Shown in pieces: positions 5,555 through 7,064 of a stretch of 7,064 nucleotides of DNA; within the stretch, counting starts at the first letter, position 1, and every line of letters begins with the position of its first letter. Source of the stretch: an uncultured Faecalibacterium sp. (GTDB taxonomy: Bacteria; Bacillota; Clostridia; Oscillospirales; Ruminococcaceae); contig CAKTCK010000070.1 of the NCBI GenBank assembly GCA_934539245.1, positions 1 through 7,064 on the forward strand. Reading direction: 5' to 3'. The notes under the pieces were generated by a model, which saw nothing but the letters and a program-made list of their open reading frames with translations, did no database searches and was not told where the DNA came from. The position numbers and the translations under genes were made by a program.

Positions 5555-6481
5555 ATGGAACTGGCTCTCATCACCGCGCAGCAGGTCGCGGTCTTGTTCC
5601 TGCTGATCGGCACAGGCATGGTGGCGGTCAAGACCGGTGTGCTTAAGTTGGAAAACAAACAGGCGCTTTCCAATCTGCTGGTGTACATCATTGTGCCAGC
5701 CATGGTGGTAAACTCTTACCGCATGGAGTTCAGCGCCCAGATCCTGCACAATCTGCTGGCGGCTTTTGGTATGAGCGTCCTGTCCGTGCTGCTGGGCACC
5801 GTGATCACCCTGCTGCTCACGGCACGCAAAACCGGCAGCAGGATGCCCATCTTCCGGTTTGCCTGCATTTTTTCCAACGCAGCGTACATGGGCTTCCCGC
5901 TCATTTCGGCGCTGTTCGGCTCCGAGGGTCTTTTGTATGCCAGTGCCTACGTTACCGTGTTCAACATTCTGCTGTGGACGCTGGGCTACGGTCTTGTCAG
6001 CGGCGGCTCCAGCGTAAAGGAGGTTGCCCGCAGTCTGGTGCACACCCCGGTACTGTATGCCATTGTAGTGGGCTTGGGCATCTATCTGCTGCAGATCCCG
6101 CTGCCCGCCCTGATCACCCAGCCGCTGGAACTGCTGGCTGGGGTGAACACCCCGCTGTCCATGCTCATCACCGGTATGCTGATCGCCGCCGGTGACGTGC
6201 GCAGCATCGTGACTGACAAGCACATCTGGAAGCTTGCCTCCGTGCGTATGCTGCTGATCCCGGCGGCTACGCTGGCACTGTTCGGGGTGCTGGGCTTCCA
6301 CGGCACTGCTGCACAGGTGGTAACGCTGCTGGAATGCTGCCCGGCGGCCGCTATTACCTCGGTATTTGCGGTGCAGTTCGGCCACGATGAGCACTTTGCC
6401 GCCGGAAGCGTGGTGCTGACTACCCTACTCAGCATTATCACCTTGCCGCTGTGTGCGTTGATCATCACCATGGTGATGTAA
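5555..6481 (+). CDS. AEC-family (auxin efflux carrier-like) membrane transporter
   Basis: A 308-residue, highly hydrophobic protein with about ten membrane segments (roughly 8-27, 40-55, 67-90, 98-120, 126-148, 164-182, 198-213, 228-248, 257-275, 284-306), the usual size and layout for bacterial AEC carriers. Diagnostic motifs are FSNAAYMGFPL (106-116) in the first half and, in the second, the small-residue-rich PAAAITSVFAVQFGHDEHFA (263-282) followed by VVLTTLLSIITLPL. Characterised bacterial relatives move malate, malonate or other carboxylates; the substrate here cannot be read from sequence. The ATG has the run AGGGGG (5542-5547) 7 bases upstream. It stands alone between two terminators, so nothing nearby identifies its pathway. 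Confidence 0.92.
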   Translation: MELALITAQQVAVLFLLIGTGMVAVKTGVLKLENKQALSNLLVYIIVPAMVVNSYRMEFSAQILHNLLAAFGMSVLSVLLGTVITLLLTARKTGSRMPIFRFACIFSNAAYMGFPLISALFGSEGLLYASAYVTVFNILLWTLGYGLVSGGSSVKEVARSLVHTPVLYAIVVGLGIYLLQIPLPALITQPLELLAGVNTPLSMLITGMLIAAGDVRSIVTDKHIWKLASVRMLLIPAATLALFGVLGFHGTAAQVVTLLECCPAAAITSVFAVQFGHDEHFAAGSVVLTTLLSIITLPLCALIITMVM

Positions 6482-6489
6482 GACGTCCT

Positions 6490-6502
6490 GCGGCGGTGCC
6501 GC
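6490..6502 (+). repeat. Short GC hairpin after the transporter stop
   Basis: GCGGC (6490-6494) and GCCGC (6498-6502) pair around a GGT loop, 9 bases after the stop codon. A mixed A/T stretch follows instead of a T-run. It may add to termination together with the stronger hairpin at 6520-6555. Confidence 0.4.
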
Positions 6503-6519
6503 TATATTTATATTGTAAG

Positions 6520-6560
6520 AAGAGCCGCCGTGCATCGTGTTGTACGGCGGCTCTTTGCTT
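6520..6560 (+). terminator. Strong intrinsic terminator of the AEC transporter gene
   Basis: A 15-bp stem joins AAGAGCCGCCGTGCA (6520-6534) and TGTACGGCGGCTCTT (6541-6555) with one G-T pair and a 6-base loop. TTTGCTTT-type sequence follows the stem, forming an interrupted U-tract. Confidence 0.85.
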
Positions 6561-6634
6561 TGGCAAACGGGACGATTTTGAATGCGCTCCGCGTCGCTTT
6601 GCGCATAATTAGAGGAATCGCTATTTTAGATTTC

Positions 6635-6668
6635 GCGTTTGTCGCGCTCTGCGGAGCGCTCCAAACGC
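6635..6668. repeat. Long two-part GC hairpin, possible REP-like element
   Basis: The outer arms GCGTTTG (6635-6641) and CAAACGC (6662-6668) are perfect. A symmetric 2x2 internal loop (TC opposite TC) separates them from perfect inner arms GCGCTC (6644-6649) and GAGCGC (6654-6659), closed by the loop TGCG. Thirteen base pairs in 34 bases, without a T-run on either side, suggest a palindromic repeat or structured RNA rather than a terminator. Confidence 0.55.
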
Positions 6669-6689
6669 ATTTTCACAGGTGGGGTCGTT

Positions 6690-6764
6690 ATGGAAAGCGG
6701 CAACTACAGCGCCACTTCCTGCGGAAGCGCGGCGCTGCGGGCATTCCCGGCCATCACTTCATAA
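6690..6764 (+). CDS. Possible 24-residue small ORF, unknown function
   Basis: An ATG-to-TAA frame of 24 codons plus stop, preceded by AGGTGG (6677-6682) at 7 bases spacing, close to a consensus ribosome site. The product would start MESGNYSATSCGSAALR: Ser/Ala-rich, with one cysteine, no membrane segment and no motif I recognise. It follows the hairpin at 6635-6668 and ends where the tRNA terminator on the other strand begins. No promoter is evident and the upstream terminator should stop transporter transcripts, so this may be chance or part of a repeat. Confidence 0.22.
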   Translation: MESGNYSATSCGSAALRAFPAITS

Positions 6765-6809
6765 AACAAAAAAGCCATCGCTTTTGCATTTCTGCATCAA
6801 CGATGGCTT
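6762..6809 (-). terminator. Intrinsic terminator of the tRNA-Phe/tRNA-Gly unit
   Basis: On the minus strand AAGCCATCG (from 6809 to 6801) pairs with CGATGGCTT (6780 to 6772), a 9-bp stem, followed by the T-run TTTTGTTTT. The loop can fold further through TGCA (6785-6788 and 6793-6796). It begins 5 bases after the CCA end of tRNA-Gly. Confidence 0.85.
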
Positions 6810-6814
6810 CGTAT

Positions 6815-6890
6815 TGGAGCGGCCGACGAGGCTCGAACTCGCTACCTCCACCTTGGCAAGGTGGCGCTCTACCAGATGAGCTACGGCCGC
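6815..6890 (-). tRNA. tRNA-Gly (anticodon GCC), CCA encoded
   Basis: A 76-base cloverleaf. The acceptor arm is GCGGCCG/CGGCCGC, discriminator U, with CCA in the DNA (6815-6817). D-stem GCTC/GAGC; anticodon stem CCACC/GGTGG around loop TTGCCAA, anticodon GCC at 6855-6857; 5-base variable loop; T-arm GCGAG-TTCGAGC-CTCGT with a G-T pair at its base. It reads GGC and GGU glycine codons. It is downstream of tRNA-Phe on the same strand and followed by a terminator. Confidence 0.97.
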
Positions 6891-6898
6891 ATATGCGG
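6887..6898. repeat. 12-bp palindrome across the 5' end of tRNA-Gly
   Basis: CCGCATATGCGG is a perfect palindrome made of the first four tRNA bases and eight bases of leader. In the precursor the leader could pair with the acceptor 5' strand near the RNase P cleavage site. Confidence 0.5.
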
Positions 6899-6987
6899 TG
6901 CATTTATCCCTGCACCCTCCCGTTTTTCAACGGTGCTTTCGCAATATTTTGCGGAAAGAAGGAGAAAGTCTTACACGACTTTCGACG
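6891..6987 (-). other. Structured spacer between tRNA-Phe and tRNA-Gly
   Basis: Three hairpins lie in this 97-base spacer: GAAAGTC/GACTTTC (6964-6970, 6977-6983); CTTTCGCAA/TTGCGGAAAG with one bulge (6936-6944, 6949-6958); and CCGTT/AACGG (6920-6924, 6929-6933), whose loop on the transcribed strand is GAAA, a GNRA tetraloop. None is followed by a clean T-run, and I see no convincing promoter for tRNA-Gly alone, so co-transcription with tRNA-Phe is most likely. Confidence 0.45.
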
Positions 6988-7063
6988 TGGTGCCTCCGAT
7001 CGGAATCGAACCAATGACACGGGGATTTTCAGTCCCCTGCTCTACCGACTGAGCTACAGAGGC
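6988..7063 (-). tRNA. tRNA-Phe (anticodon GAA), CCA encoded
   Basis: A complete 76-base cloverleaf ending one base inside the window edge. Acceptor GCCTCTG/CGGAGGC with one U-G pair, discriminator A, CCA in the DNA (6988-6990). D-stem GCTC/GAGC; anticodon stem GGGGA/TCCCC around CTGAAAA, anticodon GAA; T-arm ATTGG-TTCGATT-CCGAT. It is upstream of tRNA-Gly in the same direction; the promoter, and perhaps more tRNAs, lie beyond the window. Confidence 0.97.
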
Positions 7064-7064
7064 A

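Larger units (their letters stand above)
6561..6811. other. Gene-poor gap between the transporter and the tRNA genes
   Basis: No convincing long gene is present here. The stretch holds a smaller inverted repeat (ATGCGC 6582-6587 with GCGCAT 6601-6606), a long two-part hairpin (6635-6668), a possible 24-residue ORF (6690-6764) and the terminator of the tRNA unit (6762-6809). GCGCTCCGCG (6584-6593) recurs as GCGCTCTGCG (6644-6653). Confidence 0.6.

Noticed and set aside
5477..6394. A 305-codon minus-strand frame opposite the AEC transporter
   Set aside because: It is His/Gln-rich, antisense to a clear membrane protein gene, and runs over the terminator at 5455-5493; a shadow.
6679..7052. Two small plus-strand frames over the tRNA genes
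   Set aside because: Their C-terminal parts (ERPTRLELATSTLARWRSTR and PPIGIEPMTRGFSVPCSTD) are the familiar false translations of the antisense of tRNA genes.
1..7064. CRISPR array, insertion sequence, phage, toxin-antitoxin or defence genes
   Set aside because: No regularly spaced repeats, transposase or integrase motifs, or defence-type domains were found; the coding regions are all assigned to housekeeping-type families. The tRNA genes show no att-like duplication within the window.

Overview
The window looks like a chromosomal segment of a gut Clostridia, most likely Oscillospiraceae (Faecalibacterium or a close relative). The basis is GC-rich coding sequence with AT-rich promoters, strong AGGAGG ribosome sites, a Gram-positive style RecD2 helicase, a Firmicutes-type nucleoid-associated (NA37/YejK family) protein and subunits of a biotin-dependent sodium-pump decarboxylase. 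The genus is inferred from gene types and composition; no search was possible.

Layout, left to right. (1) 1-827, minus strand: the beginning of the beta subunit of a sodium-translocating decarboxylase, cut by the window edge, preceded by its small gamma/delta membrane subunit. Both are served by a good promoter (TTGAAA, 17 bp, TATACT) at 799-827. (2) 890-2037, minus strand: an MreB/Mbl-type bacterial actin with its own leader, a perfect palindrome in that leader, and an extended -10 promoter. (3) 2055-4348, minus strand: a complete RecD2 superfamily 1B helicase with a sigma-A-type promoter. (4) 4400-5493, plus strand, divergent from recD2: a nucleoid-associated protein gene ending at a clear hairpin. 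(5) 5499-6560, plus strand: an AEC-family membrane transporter ending at a strong terminator. (6) 6561-6811: about 250 bases without a convincing gene, but with a long two-part hairpin and a possible 24-residue ORF. (7) 6772-7063, minus strand: tRNA-Phe(GAA) then tRNA-Gly(GCC) in the direction of transcription, both with encoded CCA, ending at a terminator that faces the transporter.

The genes are mostly independent housekeeping units. The two decarboxylase subunits work together with carboxyltransferase and biotin-carrier subunits that are not in the window. RecD2 and the NA37-family protein share a 155-bp divergent promoter region and both act on DNA or the nucleoid, but nothing shows they act together. 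I found no CRISPR array, transposase, phage gene, toxin-antitoxin pair or defence system. The least explained parts are the structured non-coding stretch at 6581-6668 with the tiny ORF after it, and the dyad symmetries at the oad and mreB promoters.
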